From Candidatus Methanomethylophilaceae archaeon (GTDB taxonomy: Archaea > Thermoplasmatota > Thermoplasmata > Methanomassiliicoccales > Methanomethylophilaceae), in assembly GCA_023230065.1 (NCBI GenBank), contig JALNYB010000046.1, forward strand, positions 1 to 9,703: DNA of 9,703 bases, written 5' to 3'. Shown piece by piece: positions 1-6,369 of the stretch (positions within the stretch are counted from its first letter, which is position 1; the number at the start of each line of letters is the position of its first letter). The translations under genes were made by a program, and so were the position numbers. Below the pieces are notes generated by a model. The model saw only the letters and a program-made list of their open reading frames with translations. It was not told where the DNA came from and ran no database searches.

Positions 1-68
1 GAAGATACATCGAATCCACCCTTTGCCAGTATACTTCTGGTTGTGTTGATAAGATCCTCTCTGCTCAT
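1..68 (-). CDS. 5' end of a gene cut by the window edge; possible archaeal HTH-type regulator
   Basis: An ATG at 68-66 opens a frame that stays open to the window edge, giving 22 codons that begin MSREDLINTTRSILAKGGF. There is no Shine-Dalgarno sequence, but a good TATA-like box (TTTATATA on the minus strand, 99-92) is centred about 27 bp ahead of the ATG, as expected for a leaderless archaeal mRNA; this is the main support for the start. The pattern of a charged N-terminus, then ILxxxGF and a serine, resembles the beginning of archaeal putative HTH-type regulators of the MTH_967 kind, but 22 residues are too few to be sure. It lies downstream of hsp20 on the same strand, separated by a hairpin and its own promoter, so it is probably a separate transcription unit. 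The reading frame is fairly secure; the family is a guess. Confidence 0.5.
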   Translation of the reverse strand, partial: MSREDLINTTRSILAKGGFDVS

Positions 69-91
69 GATATGGAGAGTGGTTGTCCTTC

Positions 92-99
92 TATATAAA
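92..99 (-). promoter_or_regulatory. TATA-like box of the gene starting at 68
   Basis: On the minus strand this reads TTTATATA, close to the archaeal TATA consensus. Its centre is about 27 bp upstream of the ATG at 68, so transcription would start at or next to the start codon. A short dyad, AACA-TAT-TGTT (102-112), lies directly upstream. Confidence 0.55.
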
Positions 100-148
100 G
101 GAACATATTGTTTTCGAATGACATCATTTTCTCATATCTGCATTATAA

Positions 149-170
149 GGTCGGGGAAATAACCCCGACC
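149..170 (-). terminator. 8-bp G+C hairpin after hsp20
   Basis: GGTCGGGG (149-156) pairs perfectly with CCCCGACC (163-170) around a 6-nt A/T loop. The hairpin begins six bases after the hsp20 stop codon. The RNA downstream on the minus strand is A/U-rich (UUAUAAUG) but lacks a long U run, so it may protect the 3' end rather than act as a classical terminator. Similar G4/C4 hairpins follow other genes in the window. Confidence 0.55.
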
Positions 171-176
171 TCTGGA

Positions 177-683
177 TCATGCTATTGTGATCCTCTTTTT
201 TTGGGGTTTTTTTTCGACAGCATCCATAGTTACTTCGAGGATACCGTTGTTATATACCGCTTTGGCGGAATCAGGGTCCACATCGCAAGGAAGTGCCAGT
301 GTCTTCGCGAATTTCTTGTTAAGAGTATTAACTGTCAAAGACAGGGAGTTTTTTGTACTTTCTAGCAAGATATCTTCTTTAGATACTCCTGGTATCTCTG
401 CTATTGCTCTTACCAAGCCGTTTTCCAATGTCACATCGGTAAGTGGTTCAGTTACTTCAGTCAAGAGCCTTGCAGGGCTTTCCTCTCCAGAACAGTTACC
501 AAATTCTTGGAAATGCGGCACTCCGTCGGGACCTTGGTATATCGTATATCCATAGGTTTTGAATTCTGGGCCGTTGATGTTATCTAGTCTAGAGAACATC
601 TTTTCTATATTTTTGCTCAATGATTCAAAGCTGTCTCCGAAGATACTGTCATCGAAGAAGTCACTCCAAATATCTGTATCCAT
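177..683 (-). CDS. hsp20: Small heat-shock protein, Hsp20/alpha-crystallin family
   Basis: This 168-residue protein is a putative ATP-independent holdase that binds unfolding proteins in the cytoplasm. The N-terminal arm (about 1-40) is acidic and aromatic-rich. A YGYTIYQGPDGVPHFQEFGN stretch (44-63) is, from memory, typical of an archaeal Hsp20 subgroup. An alpha-crystallin-like domain spans about 72-158 and contains the family signature A-x-x-x-N-G-x-L (A142 to L149). The C-terminal I-x-I anchor (I165-T-I167) used in oligomer assembly is present, so the protein looks complete. The ATG at 683 lies ten bases after the cdc48 stop and is preceded by GAGGCGAT, a near match to the anti-Shine-Dalgarno target that overlaps the upstream stop codon, so the two genes are almost certainly cotranscribed and translationally coupled. 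An Hsp20 beside a Cdc48 ATPase fits a protein-quality-control operon. Confidence 0.9.
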   Translation of the reverse strand: MDTDIWSDFFDDSIFGDSFESLSKNIEKMFSRLDNINGPEFKTYGYTIYQGPDGVPHFQEFGNCSGEESPARLLTEVTEPLTDVTLENGLVRAIAEIPGVSKEDILLESTKNSLSLTVNTLNKKFAKTLALPCDVDPDSAKAVYNNGILEVTMDAVEKKPQKKRITIA

Positions 684-693
684 AGTTATCGCC

Positions 694-2853
694 TCAATCC
701 TTCTTGTTGTATTCTTTTAGTTCTTTCATCTTTTTGGGTCCGAATTTATCTACGGCTCCTAGGAAATCATCCATGCCTACTTTGCATTTGTCGATCTCTT
801 CTTGTGTCGGTACCTTTCCAGATGCTACGAGACGTCTGACTGCGGTCATTACGGCCTCGTTGCATATCGCGGAGATATCTGCACCGGTGCAGCCTTCGGT
901 CTTCTCTGCGAGTATCTTTAGATCCACTGTATCATCCAGAGGCTTACCTGCAGTGTGGATTCCGAATATGTCCTCCCTAGATTTCTGGTCCGGGGGTCCG
1001 ATATAGATGCTTTTGTCAAATCTTCCGGGTCTGAGTAGTGCAGGGTCCATGATGTCAGGTCTGTTGGTTGCTGCTATCACTACGACATCATTGATCGCTA
1101 CCAATCCGTCCATTTCTGTGAGCATCTGCGAGATTACACGTTCGGTGACATTGCTGTCTCCACCCGTTCCTCTCTCGGGTGCAATCGAGTCGATCTCATC
1201 CATGAAGATCACGCAAGGCGATGCTTGTCTGGCCTTTTTGAAAGTCTCTCTCACAGCTTTTTCGGATTCTCCGACCCATTTATTGAGGAATTCCGGGCCT
1301 TTAACCGAGATGAAGTTTGCTTCGGATTCGGTTGCCACAGCCTTTGCAAGCATGGTCTTACCGGTTCCTGGCGGACCGTATAGGAGAATTCCTTTGGGTG
1401 GTCTTGCGTTCATGTGTTCGAACACCTTCCCGTATTTCAAAGGCCACTCTACCGCTTCTTTTAGTTCTTGTTTCGCGGATTCTAATGCTCCTATGTCCTC
1501 CCATTTCACGTTAGGCTTCTCAATTAGAACCTCTCTAAGTGATGCAGGTTGAAGATCTTTCAGTGCAGATTGGAAATCGTCCTTTGTGACAGATATTTTG
1601 TTCAGCACATCTACTGGAATTTCCTCCGCTTCAAGATTCACGTCCGGAAGGACACGCCTCAAGGAGGCCATCGCAGCCTCTTTGCATAATGCGGAGATAT
1701 CCGCACCTGCGTATCCATGTGTTCTGTCTGCAATTTTCTCTAGATCAACGTCATTTGCAAGAGGCATACCCCTTGTATGGATCTGTAATATTTCGAAACG
1801 GCCGTTCCGGTCGGGAATGCCTATCTCGATTTCACGATCGAATCTTCCCGGTCTCCTAAGTGCCTCATCTATAGAGTCTGGTCTGTTGGTTGCTCCGATG
1901 ACCACGACTTTACCTCTGGACTTAAGTCCGTCCATCAAAGATAAGAGTTGAGCGACTATGCGTCTTTCTTCTTCACCTGCAGTATCATTACGTTTAGGTG
2001 CGATCGAATCGATCTCATCGATGAATATGATACTCGGCGCATTCTCTTCAGCATCTTTGAAGATCTCTCTGAGTTTTCCTTCGGATTCTCCGTAGAATTT
2101 ACTCATGATCTCAGGTCCGCCGATCGAGATGAAGTTGCTGCTTGTTTCTCCTGCTACGGCTTTCGCCAGCATGGTCTTACCTGTTCCCGGAGGTCCATGC
2201 AACAGCACACCTTTGGGCGCTTCAACACCCAACCTCTTAAACAGTTCAGGATGTCTGAGCGGAAGTTCGATCATTTCTCTGATTTTTCCAACTTCGTTGC
2301 CGAGACCTCCGATGTCATCGTATGATACTTTTGGTATTTCCGAAGCGGTTGAGGAAACAGGTTTCTCTGATACCTTCACTTCGGTGTTGAGGGTCATCAT
2401 CACAGCATCGGCTGATGGTGTGAATGATGTGACTACAAGATCGATCTTGTTGCCCATTACATTCAGTGTTAGGACATCGCCTTTTGCGAACACGCGTCCT
2501 TCCATTACCTGGGTAAGATATTCTTCTCCGCCTTGTAATCTGAGTTCTTCTGTAGGAGAGAAAGTAATTTTTCCAGCATCTTTGGCTACTACTTTCTTTA
2601 TGTCAACGCGTTCATCTATTGATGTTCCGGCATTGCGCCTTGTGGAACCGTCGATTCTTATTATTCCGCGGTTAGCATCTTCTGGTCCTCCCCTGAGGAT
2701 TTTCACGACTGTTTTTTTGTTACCGTCGATCTGTATGATGTCTCCCATTTTGAGGCCCAGTATGTCCATCAATTCTGGGTCTAATCTTGCAATGCCCTTT
2801 CCAGTTTCGCCTGGTTTAAGTTCTGCAACCTTTATCGGTTTGTCATTGGTCAT
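694..2853 (-). CDS. cdc48: AAA+ ATPase of the Cdc48/VAT (p97) family
   Basis: This 719-residue protein is an ATP-driven hexameric unfoldase of the VAT/Cdc48 type, expected to extract or unfold proteins in the cytoplasm. An N-terminal substrate domain (about 1-165, double-psi barrel type) is followed by two AAA+ modules. D1 has Walker A GPPGTGKT at 220-227, Walker B IIFIDE at 275-280 and an ATNRPD...RRPGRFD second region of homology at 321-339. D2 has GPPGTGKT at 493-500, VIFMDE at 548-553 and the matching ATNRPD...RPGRFD at 595-613. Pore-loop aromatics are visible as KFYGE (D1) and KWVGE (D2). The C-terminus, EYNKKD, has no HbYX proteasome-docking motif. I chose the ATG at 2853 because GGAGGT (2866-2861) sits seven bases before it; the in-frame ATG at 2904 would place that site inside the gene. 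Both ATPase sites look intact. It leads an operon with hsp20. Confidence 0.95.
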   Translation of the reverse strand: MTNDKPIKVAELKPGETGKGIARLDPELMDILGLKMGDIIQIDGNKKTVVKILRGGPEDANRGIIRIDGSTRRNAGTSIDERVDIKKVVAKDAGKITFSPTEELRLQGGEEYLTQVMEGRVFAKGDVLTLNVMGNKIDLVVTSFTPSADAVMMTLNTEVKVSEKPVSSTASEIPKVSYDDIGGLGNEVGKIREMIELPLRHPELFKRLGVEAPKGVLLHGPPGTGKTMLAKAVAGETSSNFISIGGPEIMSKFYGESEGKLREIFKDAEENAPSIIFIDEIDSIAPKRNDTAGEEERRIVAQLLSLMDGLKSRGKVVVIGATNRPDSIDEALRRPGRFDREIEIGIPDRNGRFEILQIHTRGMPLANDVDLEKIADRTHGYAGADISALCKEAAMASLRRVLPDVNLEAEEIPVDVLNKISVTKDDFQSALKDLQPASLREVLIEKPNVKWEDIGALESAKQELKEAVEWPLKYGKVFEHMNARPPKGILLYGPPGTGKTMLAKAVATESEANFISVKGPEFLNKWVGESEKAVRETFKKARQASPCVIFMDEIDSIAPERGTGGDSNVTERVISQMLTEMDGLVAINDVVVIAATNRPDIMDPALLRPGRFDKSIYIGPPDQKSREDIFGIHTAGKPLDDTVDLKILAEKTEGCTGADISAICNEAVMTAVRRLVASGKVPTQEEIDKCKVGMDDFLGAVDKFGPKKMKELKEYNKKD

Positions 2854-2860
2854 TTTCTTT

Positions 2861-2866
2861 ACCTCC
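2861..2866 (-). promoter_or_regulatory. Shine-Dalgarno sequence deciding the cdc48 start
   Basis: The minus strand reads GGAGGT followed by seven bases and then ATG at 2853. This spacing favours 2853 over the in-frame ATG at 2904, which has no comparable site ahead of it. Confidence 0.85.
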
Positions 2867-2923
2867 TTTTTGTTATTGTGATATTTTGTACAGTTATTAC
2901 TCATTTTGTCATCAAAACATCAA

Positions 2924-2938
2924 TAACATCATATGTTA
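2924..2938. promoter_or_regulatory. Perfect dyad TAACAT-CAT-ATGTTA at the cdc48 promoter
   Basis: Two 6-bp arms are perfectly inverted around a 3-bp spacer. On the minus strand the dyad lies between the TATA-like box (2953-2946) and the predicted start site near 2923, where a bound protein would block RNA polymerase. The outer bases (ATAAC...GTTAG) recall the CTAAC-N5-GTTAG site I remember for the HSR1 heat-shock regulator of Archaeoglobus, which controls a cdc48-hsp20 operon, but the spacing here is seven. Operator function is inference. Confidence 0.4.
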
Positions 2939-2945
2939 GTGCTTC

Positions 2946-2953
2946 TATAAATA
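2946..2953 (-). promoter_or_regulatory. TATA-like box of the cdc48-hsp20 operon
   Basis: The minus strand reads TATTTATA. Placing the start site 26-27 bp downstream gives about 2923 and a leader of roughly 70 nt that contains the Shine-Dalgarno sequence. Other box registers within this A/T-rich stretch are possible. Confidence 0.45.
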
Positions 2954-2999
2954 TGTTTGTAAATTTGGGGTTGAATGAGTATTTGTTTTAATGTTTCTT

Positions 3000-3286
3000 A
3001 TGAGGGTGCAAGTATTATTGTGGAAATTAGCAAGAAAGAACGAATCTGAAAATCAGGAATAGGATGACGAGGCTGAAAATAAGGTATCAGATCTCTTCCA
3101 AGGGCTCTATATGTTGAACTCATTGATTCATGTAGTTCGATGCTTTACAATTTCTGTAATTCCTATTCGAGCTTGAATGTGAAAGGAAAGTACAATGACG
3201 GTATCATCAGAGGGTCGCTTCTTCGATGGGTTCGGGACTTAATGACCAGGTATGTATTTGTGCAAACTGAGGGGAATTTCCTATAA
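3000..3286 (+). pseudogene. Possible decayed small gene in the cdc48-trpB2 gap
   Basis: No intact gene lies between the cdc48 promoter and trpB2. An ATG at 3000 opens a frame beginning MRVQVLLWKLARKNESENQE, meets TAG at 3060, then stays open to a TGA at 3174. In another frame, bases 3083-3286 are open without a stop and contain an ATG at 3140, giving a 48-residue peptide that includes NVKGKYNDGIIRGSLLRW. Joining the frames near 3110 makes a continuous protein-like string, and codon choice in the second part resembles the neighbouring genes. One nonsense and one frameshift change would explain this. There is no Shine-Dalgarno sequence ahead of 3140, and I recognise no family. It could equally be chance open frames in non-coding DNA. 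Confidence 0.25.
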
Positions 3287-3356
3287 AGGTAAGATGAACT
3301 AATCTATCATGTGCAACCTAATATTTTATACGGGTTATAAATCATCAGGTCATTAT

Positions 3357-3392
3357 TGTATTTTGATGTATATTATTGTACAGTAATGTACG
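3357..3392. promoter_or_regulatory. Four TGTA repeats at exact 10-bp spacing before trpB2 (TRP-box-like array)
   Basis: TGTATT (3357), TGTATA (3367), TGTACA (3377) and TGTACG (3387) are spaced exactly one helical turn apart and end just before the trpB2 TATA-like box. TGTACA is the published TRP-box consensus bound by TrpY in Methanothermobacter, which also represses trpB2 there. A regulator bound on this one DNA face would abut or cover the BRE/TATA region. The repeats are directly visible; binding by a TrpY-like protein is inference. Confidence 0.5.
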
Positions 3393-3396
3393 TAAT

Positions 3397-3404
3397 ATTA
3401 AATA
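3397..3404 (+). promoter_or_regulatory. TATA-like box of trpB2
   Basis: ATTAAATA is centred about 26 bp before the ATG at 3427, implying a leaderless transcript. No Shine-Dalgarno sequence precedes that ATG. The surrounding sequence is A/T-rich, so the exact register is uncertain. Confidence 0.45.
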
Positions 3405-3426
3405 TTAAATCGTAAATTATCTAATC

Positions 3427-4764
3427 ATGTCAATTACAAAAGATCTCAGAATTCAATTGTTACCAGAAGACGTTCCTAAGAGGTTCTACAATCTTCAGGC
3501 AGATCTTAAAAAGCCTCTTGAGCCAGCTCTTAATCCTGGCACTATGAAACCTGCAACAGAAGAGGATTTCGCCCCTCTGTTTTGTAAGGAGATAATCAAA
3601 CAGGAGTTTTCTACATCAAGGTATATGGATATCCCTGAAGAGATAAGGGAAGGATTCATAAAGCTCAACAGACCGTCTTATCTTCAGAGGGCGACAGGCC
3701 TTGAGAGAGCACTCAAGACACCTGCAAAGATATATTTCAAGAGAGAAGACATGAGCCCATTGGGAAGCCACAAGGGCAATTCAGCTCTTGCTCAGGCGTA
3801 TTATAACGCGCAGGCTGGCATTCATACACTTACTACAGAGACTGGAGCAGGTCAGTGGGGAACTGCATTGGCGATGGTATCGAATCTCTTTGATATCGAT
3901 TGTACTGTTTTCATGGTACGTGGAAGTTATGATCAGAAACCTCTAAGAAAGACCATTATGCATACTTATGGTGCAAAGGTGTATGCCTCGCCGTCTGCTC
4001 AAACAGAGTACGGAAAAAGGATGTTAAAAGAGCACCCAGAGACCACAGGATCGCTCGGTATGGCAATTTCAGAAGCGTGTGAGGTGGCAGCTAAGGACGA
4101 GGGAACCAAATACGCTCTCGGGTCGGTCATGAACCACGTGCTCATTCATCAATCAGTAATTGGTCAAGAAGTAGTAGAACAGATGAAAATCGGAGAGATC
4201 GACCCAGATTATATGATCGCATGCGTCGGAGGAGGCTCCAATTTCGGTGGATTCTGTTTCCCAGCAATGAAAGAGAAGATGAACGGCAAGCTTCATTGTG
4301 AATTCGTTGCAGTAGAACCCAAATCTACCCCTTCAATGACAAAAGGAGAATTTAGGTATGACTTCGGAGACACAGCTGGTACGACGCCTCTTATGATGAT
4401 GTATACACTTGGTCACGAGTTCGTTCCATCAGCCATACATGCAGGTGGACTCAGATATCACGGAATGGCACCCATGGTGTCAGCAGCATATGATCAGAAA
4501 CTTTGTACGGCAGTGAGTTATGATCAGACTGAGACATTCGAGGCAGGACTCATGTTTGCAAGAACAGAGGGCATCATTCCGGCTCCGGAATCGACACACG
4601 CCATCAAAGCAGCGGTGGATCTAGCACTCGAAGCAAAGAAGAACAACGAGGAAAAGACAATTGTCTTCAATCTCTCAGGTCATGGATTGCTAGATCTCTA
4701 CGGATATGAGCAATATATGAACGGAGCATTGGCTTCGTCAGCATACGATCCGAATCACTATTGA
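3427..4764 (+). CDS. trpB: Tryptophan synthase beta chain, TrpB2 type
   Basis: This 445-residue pyridoxal-phosphate enzyme is predicted to condense indole with serine to make tryptophan in the cytosol. The cofactor lysine is K116 in GSHKGN, the catalytic-loop glutamate is E138 in ETGAGQWG, the phosphate-binding loop is GGGSN at 268-272, and SGHG at 417-420 matches the C-terminal cofactor contact. Tryptophan after GAGQ (histidine in TrpB1), the long N-terminal extension and the length of about 445 rather than 390-400 mark the TrpB2 group, which generally lacks the usual TrpA interface. No trpA or other trp gene is nearby, so it may salvage free indole or have a related serine-directed activity. 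Translation probably starts at the 5' end of the mRNA (TATA-like box at 3397-3404). The TGTA array at 3357-3392 suggests tryptophan-responsive repression. Confidence 0.95.
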   Translation: MSITKDLRIQLLPEDVPKRFYNLQADLKKPLEPALNPGTMKPATEEDFAPLFCKEIIKQEFSTSRYMDIPEEIREGFIKLNRPSYLQRATGLERALKTPAKIYFKREDMSPLGSHKGNSALAQAYYNAQAGIHTLTTETGAGQWGTALAMVSNLFDIDCTVFMVRGSYDQKPLRKTIMHTYGAKVYASPSAQTEYGKRMLKEHPETTGSLGMAISEACEVAAKDEGTKYALGSVMNHVLIHQSVIGQEVVEQMKIGEIDPDYMIACVGGGSNFGGFCFPAMKEKMNGKLHCEFVAVEPKSTPSMTKGEFRYDFGDTAGTTPLMMMYTLGHEFVPSAIHAGGLRYHGMAPMVSAAYDQKLCTAVSYDQTETFEAGLMFARTEGIIPAPESTHAIKAAVDLALEAKKNNEEKTIVFNLSGHGLLDLYGYEQYMNGALASSAYDPNHY

Positions 4765-4801
4765 ATCGGAGTAGTTGAAACCCTATAATAAACGATTTTA
4801 T

Positions 4802-4820
4802 TTCATTTAAATGAAGTTTT
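4802..4820 (+). terminator. 14-bp palindrome plus T run after trpB2
   Basis: TTCATTTAAATGAA (4802-4815) is a perfect palindrome, followed by G and TTTT (4817-4820). It lies 38 bases past the trpB2 stop. It could fold only with a few central bases unpaired, so it may be a weak terminator for trpB2 or a protein-binding site. The A/T-rich context makes chance occurrence plausible. Confidence 0.3.
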
Positions 4821-4882
4821 CTATTCTCAAGTATAGGTTTGAAATACATATTCATATTTTGTTTGGATATTTTGGAACAATC

Positions 4883-4890
4883 AATAAATA
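4883..4890 (+). promoter_or_regulatory. TATA-like box of endA
   Basis: AATAAATA is centred about 26 bp before the ATG at 4912, consistent with a leaderless transcript. There is no Shine-Dalgarno sequence between the box and the ATG. Confidence 0.4.
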
Positions 4891-4911
4891 CACACGGGCA
4901 GTACATTGAAA

Positions 4912-5964
4912 ATGATGTCAGGGGAATTAATTGACGATTCTGTGATCATCGTAGATCAAAAGGAAGGAAGTCAGCTCTTCAACAAAGGTAATTTTGGATA
5001 TCCGAAGAGTCGGGGGGGTCTCGAATTGGATCTTGTCGAAGCTACATTTCTTTTGGAATGCGAAAGATTAGAGGTCTTTTATCAAGGTTCTCCGATGCAT
5101 TTCGATGAACTTTTCAATTATGCTTCATCTGTACAGGAAGGGTTTGATGTAATCTATCTTGTTTACAGAGACATCAGGCAACGTGGTTTCATCGTTAAAG
5201 TGGAGACAGGTGATTTCGATCTCTCTGTGTTCCCAAGAGGAACCACAATGAGCAGTGCACGTCCAATCTATATGGTTCGTGCGGTTTCGGAAAGGACTGC
5301 GCTGGATATCACGAAGTTCTCTGCCGAGATCTCGCAAACTGAAAATAGAGGGAAGCAACTTCTCTATGGTGTTGTGGATGAGGAAGGAGATCTGACATAT
5401 TACATAATGTCGACCAAAGATCCGCAGGGGTTTGTTAAAGGGAAGGCTTTAGATGTTCCGGCAACAGGAAGACTGATCAGTGATCGTGTTTTCGTGTTTG
5501 ATAAGGAAGAGTCTAAGAAATTGCGCGACAGTGCATTCTACGGAAAGACTTTGAACGGTGTTCTTCAGTTGTCTTTGATCGAGAGCTGTTATCTTATTTC
5601 AACGGGAGATCTCAGGGTGATTTCGTCCGAAAGAAATATCATATCTTGTGAGAGTCTCGTTGATTTTGGAAGAAAGACTCAGGATGAGTTCGATCTTCGT
5701 CTGAAGGCGTTTGATGATCTTCGTGAAAGAGGTCTCGTCGTAAAGACAGGTTTCAAGTACGGAACTCATTTCAGAGTGTATGAGAAATCGCCCGATGATT
5801 GCCACGCAAGATATCTTGTTCACGCAGTTCCTGCTTCAAAGGTTACGATGTGGCCCGAGATATCCAGGACCGTAAGGCTATCCGGTGGAGTGAAGAAAGA
5901 GATCCTTTTCTGCCGTATTAGTGATTCGGTGGAATATCTAGAATTCAAATGGTTCAGACCGTAA
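4912..5964 (+). CDS. endA: tRNA-splicing endonuclease, fused two-repeat archaeal type
   Basis: This 350-residue enzyme cuts introns from precursor tRNAs at bulge-helix-bulge sites. It consists of two EndA repeats (about 1-170 and 185-350), as in archaea whose enzyme is a dimer of fused subunits, such as Archaeoglobus and Thermoplasma. The C-terminal repeat carries the catalytic triad: Y283 in FKYGTHF, H298 in CHARYLVHAVP and a lysine at 328 or 329 in GGVKKEIL. The N-terminal repeat has lost the Tyr and His (VETGDFDLSVF; PIYMVRAV) but keeps the acidic DEEGDLTYY segment (156-164) expected to bridge the subunits. That division of labour matches the fused class. The ATG codons at 4912 and 4915 are both possible starts; a TTG at 4906 is in frame but less likely given the TATA-like box at 4883-4890. 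A cysteine-rich gene follows after 13 bp. Confidence 0.92.
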   Translation: MMSGELIDDSVIIVDQKEGSQLFNKGNFGYPKSRGGLELDLVEATFLLECERLEVFYQGSPMHFDELFNYASSVQEGFDVIYLVYRDIRQRGFIVKVETGDFDLSVFPRGTTMSSARPIYMVRAVSERTALDITKFSAEISQTENRGKQLLYGVVDEEGDLTYYIMSTKDPQGFVKGKALDVPATGRLISDRVFVFDKEESKKLRDSAFYGKTLNGVLQLSLIESCYLISTGDLRVISSERNIISCESLVDFGRKTQDEFDLRLKAFDDLRERGLVVKTGFKYGTHFRVYEKSPDDCHARYLVHAVPASKVTMWPEISRTVRLSGGVKKEILFCRISDSVEYLEFKWFRP

Positions 5965-5977
5965 TTGTTATCGCACG

Positions 5978-6319
5978 ATGGTCGAAGAAAAAAATAAAAA
6001 TCAATGTATTCATATGAATGTTATGGAAAGGATATATGCTGCATGTGGAGCATGCTGTTCTGATTGTGTGATATTCCAAAAAGAATGCGCTGGATGTACA
6101 GCATTGAAAGGTATTGTACCTTGGATGGAATATGTTCATGAACCGGTATGTCCAATTTATGATTGTTGTGTGAATAACAACGGTTTCAAACATTGTGGAG
6201 AATGTAAGGATCTGGCTTGTAAGAAATTCTATCAATATCGTGACCCAGAACTCTCCGATAAAGAGAATGATGTTTTGAATGAACGTAGAATCAATATTTG
6301 TCGTTCGCTTGTGAAATAA
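5978..6319 (+). CDS. Cysteine-rich DUF3795-like protein
   Basis: This 113-residue soluble protein has 14 cysteines, many in close pairs: CGACCSDC (23-30), CAGC (37-40), C58, CC (63-64), CGEC (73-76), C81 and C108. The order CG-x-CCSDC, then CPIYDCC, then a CGEC/KFY block with DP closely resembles the DUF3795 family, small proteins of unknown function that probably bind metal. There is no signal peptide or membrane segment. The ATG at 5978 is 13 bp after endA and has no clear Shine-Dalgarno sequence; ATGs at 6014 or 6023, just ahead of the conserved part, are alternatives, and an A/T-rich stretch at 5988-5999 could be a promoter for the latter. Cotranscription with endA is likely but says nothing firm about function. 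The gene converges on tfb across a hairpin. Confidence 0.8.
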   Translation: MVEEKNKNQCIHMNVMERIYAACGACCSDCVIFQKECAGCTALKGIVPWMEYVHEPVCPIYDCCVNNNGFKHCGECKDLACKKFYQYRDPELSDKENDVLNERRINICRSLVK

Positions 6320-6343
6320 ATTCGAACAATTGAAAAATATAAT

Positions 6344-6360
6344 TCGGGGATTTTCCCCGA
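6344..6360. terminator. Hairpin between convergent genes, T-rich on both sides
   Basis: TCGGGGA (6344-6350) pairs with TCCCCGA (6354-6360) around a TTT loop. Plus-strand transcripts then read TGTTTTTATTT, and minus-strand transcripts read an equally U-rich ATTATATTTTTC. It sits between the DUF3795-like stop and the tfb stop, so it probably serves both transcripts. Confidence 0.65.
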
Positions 6361-6369
6361 TGTTTTTAT

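Noticed and set aside
181..214. T-rich runs near the end of hsp20 as a terminator
   Set aside because: They are T-rich only on the plus strand; on the transcribed minus strand they are A-rich lysine codons inside the gene.
1007..1552. A 181-codon plus-strand open frame opposite the D2 part of cdc48
   Set aside because: Same reasoning: it is the complement of conserved Walker and SRH segments and does not look like a real protein.
2105..2881. A 258-codon plus-strand open frame opposite cdc48
   Set aside because: It mirrors the highly conserved cdc48 coding sequence on the other strand, has a serine/proline-rich composition typical of antisense shadows, and has no ribosome-binding site or family resemblance.
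2887..2892. A single TGTACA in the cdc48 leader as a second TRP box
   Set aside because: It is isolated, without the 10-bp repeats seen before trpB2, and a lone 6-bp palindrome is expected by chance in several kilobases.
3060..3062. TAG as a pyrrolysine codon in a functional gene
   Set aside because: The frame also needs a frameshift to reach the next coding-like segment, and no methylamine methyltransferase resemblance was seen; decay is simpler.
2954..3356. tRNA, C/D-box RNA or CRISPR repeats in the cdc48-trpB2 gap
   Set aside because: No T-loop GTTCGA-type motif in a cloverleaf context, no paired C and D boxes and no regularly spaced long repeats were seen.
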